From CAWUIO01 sp963922455 (GTDB taxonomy: Bacteria > Bacteroidota > Bacteroidia > Cytophagales > Microscillaceae): a DNA stretch of 18,682 nt. The stretch lies in assembly GCA_963922455.1 (NCBI GenBank), contig CAWUIO010000122.1:1-18682 (forward strand). Direction: 5' to 3'. The position numbers were made by a program, and so were the translations under genes. Below are positions 1-6,252 of the stretch, piece after piece. Each line of letters opens with the position of its first letter. Positions within the stretch are counted from its first letter, which is position 1. The notes under the pieces are model-generated. The model ran no database searches and had not been told where the DNA came from. It was given only the letters and a program-made list of their open reading frames with translations.

Positions 1-23
1 TGCTTCCGCTACACCACCAGGGA
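1..23 (-). tRNA. partial tRNA (5' end only, cut by window edge)
   Basis: Read on the minus strand, this is a 7-nt acceptor arm (TCCCTGG, 17-23), then TG, then a D-arm GTGTAGCGGAAGCA that runs off the window. It closely resembles the 5' half of the tRNA at 151-222, which has the same TGGTGT start to the D-arm and the same GGAAGCA. The anticodon lies outside the window, so the isotype cannot be read. It follows the tRNA-His gene on the same strand and is part of the same cluster. Confidence 0.7.
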
Positions 24-69
24 TAACCGGAAAATATTCCTTTAGAAACTGTTTACGTTTCTTAATTTA

Positions 70-144
70 TGGGCCACTCGCCGAGACTCGAACTCGAACC
101 ACCGGGGACACAATCCGGTATTCTACCCTTGAAATACAAGTGGC
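70..144 (-). tRNA. tRNA-His (GTG)
   Basis: On the minus strand this folds as a cloverleaf: acceptor CCACTTG with CGAGTGG, D-loop AAGGGTA, anticodon loop TTGTGTC with anticodon GTG, and T-loop TTCGAGT on a 5-bp stem. The base before the acceptor is G and the discriminator is C. That is the G-1:C73 pair that marks histidine tRNA. A CCA follows C73 directly (plus-strand tgg at 70-72), so the 3' end appears to be encoded. Two stem positions look mismatched: position 10 with 25 (T-T) and 31 with 39 (A-C). The minus-strand neighbours at 1-23 and 151-222 suggest one tRNA transcript. Confidence 0.9.
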
Positions 145-150
145 ATGTAG

Positions 151-222
151 ACCTCAGGCCGGGACTCGAACCCGGACCTAGGCAGTAGAAATGCCTGGTG
201 CTTCCTATTACACCACCCGAGG
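151..222 (-). tRNA. tRNA-Arg (TCT)
   Basis: The minus strand gives a 72-nt cloverleaf. The acceptor CCTCGGG pairs with CCTGAGG (one G-T pair). The D-stem is GTGT/GCAC with loop AATAGGAA. The anticodon stem AGGCA/TGCCT carries loop TTTCTAC, so the anticodon is TCT, which reads AGA. The T-arm is CCGGG-TTCGAGT-CCCGG. The discriminator is T, which is not what I would expect for arginine, and no CCA is encoded. The anticodon is clear; the isotype call rests on it alone. It lies 6 nt from tRNA-His on the same strand. Confidence 0.88.
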
Positions 223-229
223 CTAAAGC

Positions 230-260
230 AAAAAAGCCTTGCAGGGATACTGCAAGGCTT
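230..260 (-). terminator. strong intrinsic terminator reading leftward
   Basis: A perfect 11-bp inverted repeat (AAGCCTTGCAG 234-244 / CTGCAAGGCTT 250-260) has a 5-nt loop. On the minus strand it is followed by TTTTTT (230-235). It would end a transcript arriving from the right just before the tRNA genes begin at 222. No convincing protein gene lies immediately to its right, so the transcript it serves may be a small RNA from about 261-480 or readthrough from further away. The plus-strand T-run is weaker. Confidence 0.75.
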
Positions 261-481
261 CTTTAGAAAGATATTATAGTCTAGATCCTAAACCGCATAC
301 CTTCCCTATTCCTCGCAGGTCTTACCTGGCGGGGCCGTCTGGGATGAGTATGGGGAGTAAGGATATACATGATTTCGTTTTGAATTTTTATTCTCGTTAT
401 AATAGTTACGCGTGTATTTTGATATTGTTACAAACATCCTTAAAATTTTTCCGAGAGACAACGTAAAAACTTAATGAATAA
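261..481. other. gene-poor spacer, possible small RNA region
   Basis: I see no convincing coding region on either strand. The 75-codon plus-strand frame at 239-466 starts inside the terminator hairpin and has no recognisable protein character. A leftward terminator bounds the left side, and repeat copy A, with its own hairpin at 482-493, bounds the right. A stretch between terminators with no ORF could hold an untranslated RNA, most likely on the minus strand, but I recognise no known RNA family and find no TAnnTTTG promoter for it. Confidence 0.3.
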
Positions 482-507
482 GGGGCTTGCCCCGTTCTTT
501 TTTTATA
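482..507 (+). terminator. possible rightward terminator inside repeat copy A
   Basis: GGGGCTTGCCCC (482-493) forms a short GC-rich hairpin and is followed at once by GTTCTTTTTTT, the classic plus-strand terminator layout. No plausible plus-strand gene precedes it. The hairpin bases are also the conserved tail and stem-2 arm of repeat copy A, so the terminator look may be a by-product of the repeat. Confidence 0.4.
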
Positions 508-642
508 GCACCAGCTTGGGCAAGCTTTCCTACTTCATCCCCTAGGTTTATCTGGGCTACGAAACGGGGCCGGGCTATCGCTACTCGCTGGCCAACCCTC
601 TTGCCAGCGGCGAGCTCAAACAGGCCGCTCTATCCCTAAGCC
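482..642 (-). repeat. structured intergenic repeat, copy A
   Basis: This is the longest of five copies, read on the minus strand. Block 1 (609-642) begins GGCTTAGGGATAGAGCGG and ends CCTGTTTGAGCTCG. Variable hairpin 1 follows, with stem CGCTGGC/GCCAGCG. Block 2 reads GCGAGTAGCGATAGCCCGG. Variable stem 2 pairs CCCCGTT (plus 563-569) with AACGGGG (plus 490-496) and encloses about 66 nt. The tail is CAAGCCCC. Within the stem-2 loop, AGCTTGGGCAAGCT (plus 513-526) is a further small hairpin. On the plus strand the tail region GGGGCTTGCCCC followed by TTCTTTTTTT also looks like an intrinsic terminator. Confidence 0.88.
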
Positions 643-721
643 GAAGTGTATAGTAGCCCGCAGTATTTTCTGGGCATGTAAGAAAAATCATAAAAAAAGA
701 ATGAATTAAGACAATAAGCCC

Positions 722-916
722 GTGAAGAAAGAAAAAACTCAATTAACATTTAATAAGCGGAAGGCTTTTCCCGTATTTGAGCCACAGAATTTTAACAAAC
801 CGCGAGAAGCGTTTCCTAACATGTGAAAAAAGGAAGTCTTATTACATCGCTTAGATTCTAGGCCTCAACTAAATATTTGGGCTCGCGTTGATAAAGGTGT
901 AAACTTAATTTCATAG
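722..916 (+). pseudogene. possible degraded or tiny ORF, unrecognised
   Basis: A GTG codon at 722 opens a 34-codon reading frame ending in TGA at 824-826. The same frame then continues 29 more codons to a TAG at 914-916, giving about 65 codons with a single internal stop. The first part is basic and contains an imperfect internal repeat (FNK-RKAFP, then FNKPREAFP). I do not recognise the peptide. There is no clear ribosome binding site and the start is GTG. It could be a decayed gene, a short peptide gene ending at the TGA, or chance. Confidence 0.15.
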
Positions 917-991
917 ACCTGCCTCGCATTCGTTTTTTACATTCGACCAAACCAGCCCTGGAAATTATTTTCTCAAAAACCAATTGCATCC

Positions 992-1048
992 ATGCACAAA
1001 CTCCGATTGCTCATTTCATTACTCAGTATTTTAGCCTTGCTTGTTTAA
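992..1048 (+). pseudogene. orphan signal-peptide-like ORF (18 codons)
   Basis: ATG at 992 encodes MHKLRLLISLLSILALLV and then stops at TAA (1046-1048). The order of a basic start followed by a leucine-rich core is exactly that of an export signal, but nothing follows. Past the stop the frame runs only about 11 codons to another stop. It could be the remnant 5' end of a lost exported-protein gene, or chance. TACATTCG about 50 nt upstream resembles the TAnnTTTG promoter element with one mismatch. Confidence 0.2.
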
Positions 1049-1154
1049 TTTTTAAAAATCCGGGATCCCTTTATGGAAACCTAGTAGCCCGGTACCCTCA
1101 TTATTCTCAAAAATTTTTAAAGCATTGCTTGCTGTGTGTTGTTGCTAGACTCCC

Positions 1155-1181
1155 AAAACCCGGACTTGTTCCGGGTTTTTT
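1155..1181. terminator. bidirectional intrinsic terminator
   Basis: A perfect 10-bp inverted repeat (AAAACCCGGA 1155-1164 / TCCGGGTTTT 1170-1179) has a 5-nt loop. It lies 5-30 nt past the stop codon of the minus-strand gene at 1186-2295, for which it is the obvious terminator (TTTT on that strand). The plus strand has a longer T-run (1176-1181), so it would also stop rightward transcripts. Confidence 0.8.
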
Positions 1182-1185
1182 GGCT

Positions 1186-2295
1186 TCAGGTTAACTCTAG
1201 GGGCATGGCCTCCAGCAAATCACCTTGCAAGTTGGTGAAGGACCGCATCAGATTGGCCGTCAAGCAAGAATGGATGGGCAATACCCCAATAAGATCCCCT
1301 ACTTGATACTCTTCCATAACCTTGGGGCTTACTTTTAGGATGCCATGTTCTTGACTAAGATGGGCCATGTAGTTTTCTAGGGTATCAGCCTGCCAAGCAT
1401 TATCCCGGAAATGGGCTACTTGTCCGTAGTAGGCTTTGGCAGTTTCTGGGTGTATCACGAAGTCTTTAGAAAAATGCACAGCCCCACCATAAACAACTAT
1501 TTCTCCTCTTTCTGGATGTTTAGCTACTACTGGGCAAGCCATGCAAACGGCGATATCTTCCATCTGGCAATTGCCGTGACTCTGCTGGTATATATCGTAA
1601 AAAACCAAGTTGCCAGTACGGATTTCATCCAAAGCAGAAAAATCATCCATACGACTGGCAGTAGGAGTATCGCCACTTGATAAAATAAGCTCCGGGTAAT
1701 CATCAATAAATTCTTTTTTGAGTGCTTGTAGCATTTGGAGGCTTTGCTGATGTACCAGGGAAATTTCGTCTAAGGTGTTTTCTCGGTAAGCGTGGCCCGC
1801 GTGAGCCAGAAAGCCCTTAAAATGCAGCTTTTCGGAGGCTTGGCTAAGATGGATAAGTTCTCGAAGAAAAACGGTTCTCTGGGGATCAATCCCAGTGCGG
1901 TGGGTACCCACATCTATTTTAAAGAAAATTCCCACCGGATGGAGCAGTGCCTTTGATAAAGCTAGCAAGGATTCGGATGATTCGGCCAGTAAGTTTAATT
2001 GAATCTTAGCGGCCAGCTTATTGATTTTGTCCATTTCCCGAATATTAACTGGAAATGCCACCGTGATATCTTCCCAGTCTTGGGCAAAATACTGAGCCAT
2101 GCTGAGAGAGGACGTAGTGATCTGCCTCACTCCAGCTTCCCAGCACCATTGCCCCACTGCCCGGGACTGGTGGGTTTTGAAGTGGGGACGAAGTTTTACC
2201 CCCGAACGAGCCGCTTTTTCAGCAATTTTTTGGATGTTTTGGCGGCAGGTTTTTTCGTTTATAAGGAGAGTGGGGACGTGAATGTTTTCGAGCAT
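1186..2295 (-). CDS. PLP enzyme, D-threonine aldolase / D-serine dehydratase-like
   Basis: A 369-residue fold-type III PLP enzyme, with an alanine-racemase-like barrel and a metal-dependent C-terminal domain. The PLP lysine is expected at K40 in PHFKTHQS (38-44), the family signature. SSGDTPT (206-212) fits the phosphate-binding turn and EIRTGNLVFYD (224-234) the conserved barrel end. The C-terminal HSC (H342, C344) matches the metal ligand pair of zinc-dependent D-serine dehydratases and D-threonine aldolases. Members cleave or deaminate D-beta-hydroxy amino acids in the cytoplasm. Which substrate is used cannot be told from sequence; low-specificity D-threonine aldolase is the usual annotation. 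The gene is monocistronic, with ATG at 2295, AGGA-like bases just upstream and a hairpin terminator right after the stop. Confidence 0.88.
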   Translation of the reverse strand: MLENIHVPTLLINEKTCRQNIQKIAEKAARSGVKLRPHFKTHQSRAVGQWCWEAGVRQITTSSLSMAQYFAQDWEDITVAFPVNIREMDKINKLAAKIQLNLLAESSESLLALSKALLHPVGIFFKIDVGTHRTGIDPQRTVFLRELIHLSQASEKLHFKGFLAHAGHAYRENTLDEISLVHQQSLQMLQALKKEFIDDYPELILSSGDTPTASRMDDFSALDEIRTGNLVFYDIYQQSHGNCQMEDIAVCMACPVVAKHPERGEIVVYGGAVHFSKDFVIHPETAKAYYGQVAHFRDNAWQADTLENYMAHLSQEHGILKVSPKVMEEYQVGDLIGVLPIHSCLTANLMRSFTNLQGDLLEAMPLELT

Positions 2296-2407
2296 ATTCC
2301 TTGGGTTTAAGGTTTTTTTATTAAAACACGTATATGTTCTTGGGTTTGGGATGTATAGCGTAATTTACAAACTTGGTAAAAAAAAGCCTATACTGGTCTT
2401 AGCGTCT
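2296..2407. other. spacer upstream of the PLP enzyme gene
   Basis: This AT-rich leader of the minus-strand gene has no ORF. I looked for TAnnTTTG on the minus strand and found no clean match, so the promoter position is not called. The right end, 2396-2407, carries the first of several AGCGTCTCGCT motifs that continue into the next element. Confidence 0.4.
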
Positions 2408-2536
2408 CGCTCAATGCTGTCAAGTTAAGAAAAATTTTATAAGAAGCTTGGGCAAATTGTATGGTGTCCGCATCTTTTCGGGCATTTGTAATGCCCAGGT
2501 TTGGATTGGCTGCCACTAAGTTGACAGCATTGAGCG
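2408..2536. mobile_element. 129-bp MITE-like element with 16-bp terminal inverted repeats
   Basis: CGCTCAATGCTGTCAA (2408-2423) is repeated perfectly in inverse as TTGACAGCATTGAGCG (2521-2536). The interior holds a perfect 7-bp hairpin (GGGCATT 2480-2486 / AATGCCC 2490-2496) and an open frame ending in TAA just inside the right repeat, which I do not recognise. A short interior with no transposase and long perfect ends suits a miniature inverted-repeat element or a solo remnant of a larger one. I see no clear target duplication. The flanks carry copies of AGCGTCTCGCT rather than a simple short direct repeat. Confidence 0.5.
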
Positions 2537-2561
2537 TCTCGCTTCTAAGGCAACTTTTACT

Positions 2562-2584
2562 GGTTTTAGCGTCTCGCTAAGACC
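2562..2584. repeat. hairpin built on the AGCGTCTCGCT motif
   Basis: GGTTTTAGCG-TCT-CGCTAAGACC forms a 10-bp stem with one T-G pair and a 3-nt loop. Its core AGCGTCTCGCT (2568-2578) recurs at 2401-2411 and, shifted into the right terminal repeat, at 2533-2543. The left half GGTCTTAGCG recurs at 2395-2404. These copies bracket the inverted-repeat element and may be its insertion-site sequence, or a terminator-like hairpin without a T-run. Confidence 0.55.
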
Positions 2585-2650
2585 TTCGGGCACAAGTGCT
2601 TAACACCTCTTTTCCCAAATCTCTTATCTCTACTCTCTCTTTTCAAAATT

Positions 2651-2780
2651 GGCTGAGGGATAGAGCGGCCTGTTTGAGCCCGCCGCTGGTCGTGCGTGGG
2701 CAGGCGAGTAGCGAAAGCCCGACCCCGGCTGGCAGGTAGGTACATCTTGGCTATAAACCTTTTGAGCCGGGGGCAGCCCC
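2651..2780 (+). repeat. structured intergenic repeat, copy B
   Basis: Block 1 starts GGCTGAGGGATAGAGCGG at 2651 and ends CCTGTTTGAGCCCG. Variable hairpin 1 can pair GCCCGC with GTGGGC. Block 2 is GGCGAGTAGCGAAAGCCCGA (2703-2722). Stem 2 is perfect: CCCCGGCT (2723-2730) with AGCCGGGG (2765-2772) around 34 nt. The tail GCAGCCCC ends at 2780. It lies 23 bp past the stop of the tviC gene and points against it, so transcripts running out of the sugar operon would carry its antisense form. Confidence 0.92.
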
Positions 2781-2803
2781 AGCCAGTCTATAAAAGGAAG
2801 GGG

Positions 2804-3802
2804 TTAGGCCCGTTTTTGGGCTTCTTTTTGAAACCAGTCTAGAGTAATTTCCAGCCCTTGACGGATATTGATCTGGGGGGCATAGGCCAAGAGATCACGG
2901 GCTTTTTGGATATCGGCCAGGCTATCGCGGATATCGCCCCGGCGGGGGTCGGCGTATTGGGCCTGGATAGGGCTCCCTACTTTTTCTCGCAGGATGGAGT
3001 AGAGTTGATTGAGGGAGGTACGTTCTCCGAAAGCGATATTATATACCTGATTGAGGGCCTTGGGGTTTTGGACTAAGGCCGCTCGGATATTTGCCTGCAC
3101 GGCATTCTCAACGAAGGTAAAATCGCGGGTTTGCTCCCCATCTCCAAAGATAGTTGGGGGCTTCCCTTGGAGGAGGGCATCAATAAATAAGGGTATTACG
3201 GCAGCATAAGCCCCTTTTGGACTCTGGCGGGGGCCAAATACATTAAAATAACGTAAGCCAATGAGCTCCATGTGGTAGGTATTGGCAAAGACTTGGGCGT
3301 AAAGTTCGTTTACGTACTTGGTGACGGCGTAGGGGGAGAGGGGCTTGCCAATTTTCTCCTCACGCTTGGGAAGCTCTTGACTGTCGCCATAGGTAGAAGA
3401 AGAGGCAGCGTAGACAAATCGCTTGACTTGCTGGTCCCGGGTGGCTACCAACATATTCAAAAAGCCATCAATATTGACTTGATTGCTGGTAATAGGGTCT
3501 TGGATGCTACGGGGCACCGAACCTAGGGCAGCTTGATGGAGTACAATATCCATTCCTTGGCAAGCCCGTTGGCAATCGTCTACCTCTCGTATATCGCCCG
3601 ACTGAAATTCATAATTGGACCGTCCTTGAAATTCGAGTACATTGTGCTCAAAGCCGGTAGCATAGTTATCCAAAACCCGGACTAAGCCAACTTGGTGGCG
3701 CAGTAAGTACTCAACTAGGTTAGAACCAATAAACCCAGCCCCACCCGTTACCAAAATGCGGAGAGAGCTGAGGTCACGATTGTGAAAGGCAAATTCGTAC
3801 AT
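2804..3802 (-). CDS. tviC: UDP-N-acetylhexosamine (uronate) 4-epimerase, TviC/WbpP type
   Basis: Short-chain dehydrogenase/epimerase of 332 residues. The NAD-binding GGAGFIG is at about 20-26, the catalytic serine segment SSSTYGD at about 134-140 and the YxxxK pair in YAVTK at about 158-162. HQAALGSVPRSIQDP and RYFNVFGPRQ are close to the WbpP/TviC group, which inverts C4 of UDP-GlcNAc or UDP-GlcNAc uronate. Next to a TviB-type dehydrogenase this predicts UDP-GalNAc uronate for surface polysaccharide. I start at the ATG at 3802; a TTG in frame at 3814 would add four residues. It is the last gene of the operon, 18 nt after rfbB with that start. Confidence 0.88.
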   Translation of the reverse strand: MYEFAFHNRDLSSLRILVTGGAGFIGSNLVEYLLRHQVGLVRVLDNYATGFEHNVLEFQGRSNYEFQSGDIREVDDCQRACQGMDIVLHQAALGSVPRSIQDPITSNQVNIDGFLNMLVATRDQQVKRFVYAASSSTYGDSQELPKREEKIGKPLSPYAVTKYVNELYAQVFANTYHMELIGLRYFNVFGPRQSPKGAYAAVIPLFIDALLQGKPPTIFGDGEQTRDFTFVENAVQANIRAALVQNPKALNQVYNIAFGERTSLNQLYSILREKVGSPIQAQYADPRRGDIRDSLADIQKARDLLAYAPQINIRQGLEITLDWFQKEAQKRA

Positions 3803-3820
3803 GGGCTTGATCAATTGAAC

Positions 3821-4888
3821 TTATCGATTGCCATATTGCAAATCGTAATACTGCTGATAATTTCCGGAGGTGACATTGTCTAGCCACTCCTGATTGCCAA
3901 GATACCAATCAATTGTCTTTTCCAAGCCTTCTTCAAATTGTAAGGAAGGTTTCCAGCCGAGCTCGTGCATGAGTTTATGGGCATCGATGGCATAGCGGAG
4001 GTCATGGCCCGCCCGGTCTTTTACGAAAGTGATTAATTGCTCCGAGCTACCGGGAGCCCGGCCCAACTTGCGGTCCATAATCTGACAAAGCAAGCGTACC
4101 AAGTCAATATTTTTCCATTCATTAAAGCCCCCGATGTTATAGGTGTCGCCTATTTTCCCTGCGTGAAAGATACGGTCAATGGCGACAGCGTGGTCAATTA
4201 CATAGAGCCAATCCCGAACATTAAGCCCTTCTCCGTACACGGGCAAGGGTTTGTTTTGCTGAATGTTGTGGATAAACAAGGGGATCAATTTTTCTGGGAA
4301 TTGATTGGGCCCATAGTTATTGGAGCAGTTAGACAGGACAATGGGCAGTTTATAAGTATTATGGTAGGCTCGGATAAAGTGGTCTGAGGAGGCTTTGGAA
4401 GCCGCATAGGGAGATTGCGGATCGTAGGGAGTAGTTTCTAAAAAATAACCTCCATCATCGAGGGAGCCATACACTTCATCGGTAGAAACATGATAAAACA
4501 AGGGAAACCGATCGGAGGCAGCCTTGCCCAAGGAATCTGCCCACACCGCTTTGGCAGCATTTAGCAGGTTAACGGTGCCAATGACATTGGTTTTTACAAA
4601 CTCCAAGGGGTTTAGAATAGAGCGGTCTACGTGCGACTCTGCCGCTAAGTGGATCACAGCATCAAAGCGATGGGTTTGGAACAGCTCCAGCATACGCTGG
4701 TCGTCTACGATGTCGGCTTTGAGGAAGTGATAGTTTTCTTTTTGGTCAATATCAGATAGGTTGAGCAAGTTGCCAGCATAGGTTAGGGCATCCAAATTAT
4801 AAATCTGATAATTGGGATACTTTAACACGAAATGTCTCACAACGTGGGACCCGATAAAGCCGGCCCCTCCGGTTATTAGTATTTTCAT
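3821..4888 (-). CDS. rfbB: dTDP-glucose 4,6-dehydratase
   Basis: A 355-residue extended SDR enzyme that converts dTDP-glucose to dTDP-4-keto-6-deoxyglucose, the branch point for dTDP-rhamnose and other deoxysugars. GGAGFIG (7-13) binds NAD. STDEVYG (135-141) contains the Asp-Glu pair specific to the dehydratase, and YAASK (161-165) is the catalytic YxxxK. SNNYGPNQFPEKLIPL is also typical of RmlB. Length is normal. The usual partners rmlA, rmlC and rmlD are not in the window, so the final sugar is unknown. It is the fourth gene of the operon, 65 nt after tviB, which is the widest gap inside the operon. Confidence 0.95.
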   Translation of the reverse strand: MKILITGGAGFIGSHVVRHFVLKYPNYQIYNLDALTYAGNLLNLSDIDQKENYHFLKADIVDDQRMLELFQTHRFDAVIHLAAESHVDRSILNPLEFVKTNVIGTVNLLNAAKAVWADSLGKAASDRFPLFYHVSTDEVYGSLDDGGYFLETTPYDPQSPYAASKASSDHFIRAYHNTYKLPIVLSNCSNNYGPNQFPEKLIPLFIHNIQQNKPLPVYGEGLNVRDWLYVIDHAVAIDRIFHAGKIGDTYNIGGFNEWKNIDLVRLLCQIMDRKLGRAPGSSEQLITFVKDRAGHDLRYAIDAHKLMHELGWKPSLQFEEGLEKTIDWYLGNQEWLDNVTSGNYQQYYDLQYGNR

Positions 4889-4953
4889 GGGTTGGATGAA
4901 GTTTTGTACAAAAAGTAAAAGAAGCTATTTTTTTCCTAAAAGCTTGCCAGAAA

Positions 4954-6246
4954 TTAGAGACTCCAATAGCCCATTTGCTTGATTTTGCCCCGAAAAATAC
5001 CTTTTACATCCACCAAAACTCCTTTATCCCGACTAATTGAGGCAAAGTAGCGCTCGTTTAAATCAACGTAGGGCTGATGATTGACCGCTACTACAATCGC
5101 GTCATAAGGGGGGCGGACCTGAGGGCTTAGGGCAAACCCGTATTCACGTTCCAACTCATCAGAATCGGCCATGGGGTCTACAACGTCTACTTCCACATTA
5201 AATTCTCGGAATTCCCGAACAATATCTACTACCTTGGAATTTCGGATGTCGCGCACATTTTCTTTAAAGGTAGTCCCCATGACCAAGACCTTCAAGTTGG
5301 CCATGCTCTTGCCATTTTTTAAGATCATTTTGAGGGTATTGGTAGCCACGTGGCGGCCCATGGAGTCATTGATACTCCTTCCGCTGAGGATTAATTCGGG
5401 ATTATGGCCAAGGCGACTGGCTTTGTAGGTCAAATAGAAAGGGTCTACGCCTATGCAGTGCCCACCCACCAAACCAGGAGTGAATTTAAGAAAATTCCAT
5501 TTGGTACCGGCAGCCTCCAACACCTCATAAGTATTGATATTCATCTTTTGAAAAATGATAGAAAGCTCATTCATCAAGGCGATGTTGAGGTCACGCTGGG
5601 TGTTTTCGATGATTTTGGCCGCTTCGGCCACCCGGATGGAGGAAGCTCTGTGGATGCCGGCCTCTACGACCATTTCATAAAGCTTGGCAACTTCTTCCAG
5701 AGATTCAGGACATCCGGCCGCTACTACTTTGATGATACTGGCCAAGGTATGTTTTTTATCTCCAGGGTTGATACGCTCTGGGGAATACCCCACTTTAAAG
5801 TCATCGTTGAATGTTAAACCGGAAACTTCTTCTAAAATAGGAATGCAATCTTCCTCGGTACAACCTGGGTAAACGGTAGATTCATAAATGATGTAATCTC
5901 CAGGTTTAATTACCTGGGCTACTGTCCGGGTAGCACTCAGTAGGGGCTTAAGGTTCGGGATATTACTCTGATCAATGGGCGTTGGTACGGCCATAATAAA
6001 GCAAGTCGCTTCCCGGAGTTCTTCTAAATTGTAGGAAAAATGAATGTCCCTTCCTTCAAAATCTTCGGAGGGGATTTCTCCGCTGGGATCTTCATTTTGG
6101 CGGAGTTTTTCAATTTTTTCTTGGCTAATATCATAGCCTATCACGCTGGTATGTTTGGCAAAGGCCAGGGCTATGGGAAGTCCCACATAACCCTGACCTA
6201 TCACGGCAATTTTTTCCGTTTTGTCAAGTAAATGCTGGTAGATCAC
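4954..6246 (-). CDS. tviB: UDP-N-acetylhexosamine 6-dehydrogenase, TviB/WbpO type
   Basis: A 430-residue nucleotide-sugar dehydrogenase. The Rossmann motif is GQGYVG (17-22). The catalytic cysteine is C264 in GGHCIGVDPFYL, whose His-Cys-Ile-Gly-Val form separates UDP-HexNAc dehydrogenases from UDP-glucose dehydrogenases (GGSCFPKD). It oxidises C6 of UDP-GlcNAc or UDP-GalNAc to the uronic acid with two NAD. With TviC in the same operon it forms the pair known from Vi antigen (TviB-TviC) and Pseudomonas O6 antigen (WbpP-WbpO). The order of the two steps cannot be told here. The start is GTG at 6246, only 6 nt after the uxs stop, and there is no ATG that would keep the Rossmann strand intact. 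Confidence 0.9.
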   Translation of the reverse strand: MIYQHLLDKTEKIAVIGQGYVGLPIALAFAKHTSVIGYDISQEKIEKLRQNEDPSGEIPSEDFEGRDIHFSYNLEELREATCFIMAVPTPIDQSNIPNLKPLLSATRTVAQVIKPGDYIIYESTVYPGCTEEDCIPILEEVSGLTFNDDFKVGYSPERINPGDKKHTLASIIKVVAAGCPESLEEVAKLYEMVVEAGIHRASSIRVAEAAKIIENTQRDLNIALMNELSIIFQKMNINTYEVLEAAGTKWNFLKFTPGLVGGHCIGVDPFYLTYKASRLGHNPELILSGRSINDSMGRHVATNTLKMILKNGKSMANLKVLVMGTTFKENVRDIRNSKVVDIVREFREFNVEVDVVDPMADSDELEREYGFALSPQVRPPYDAIVVAVNHQPYVDLNERYFASISRDKGVLVDVKGIFRGKIKQMGYWSL

Positions 6247-6252
6247 AAAAAA

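Noticed and set aside
239..466. 75-codon plus-strand frame
   Set aside because: It starts inside the terminator hairpin, has no RBS or recognisable protein features, and the region fits a non-coding spacer better.
1411..1680. 89-codon frame opposite the PLP enzyme gene
   Set aside because: It is the antisense shadow of a well-supported gene, with no independent evidence.
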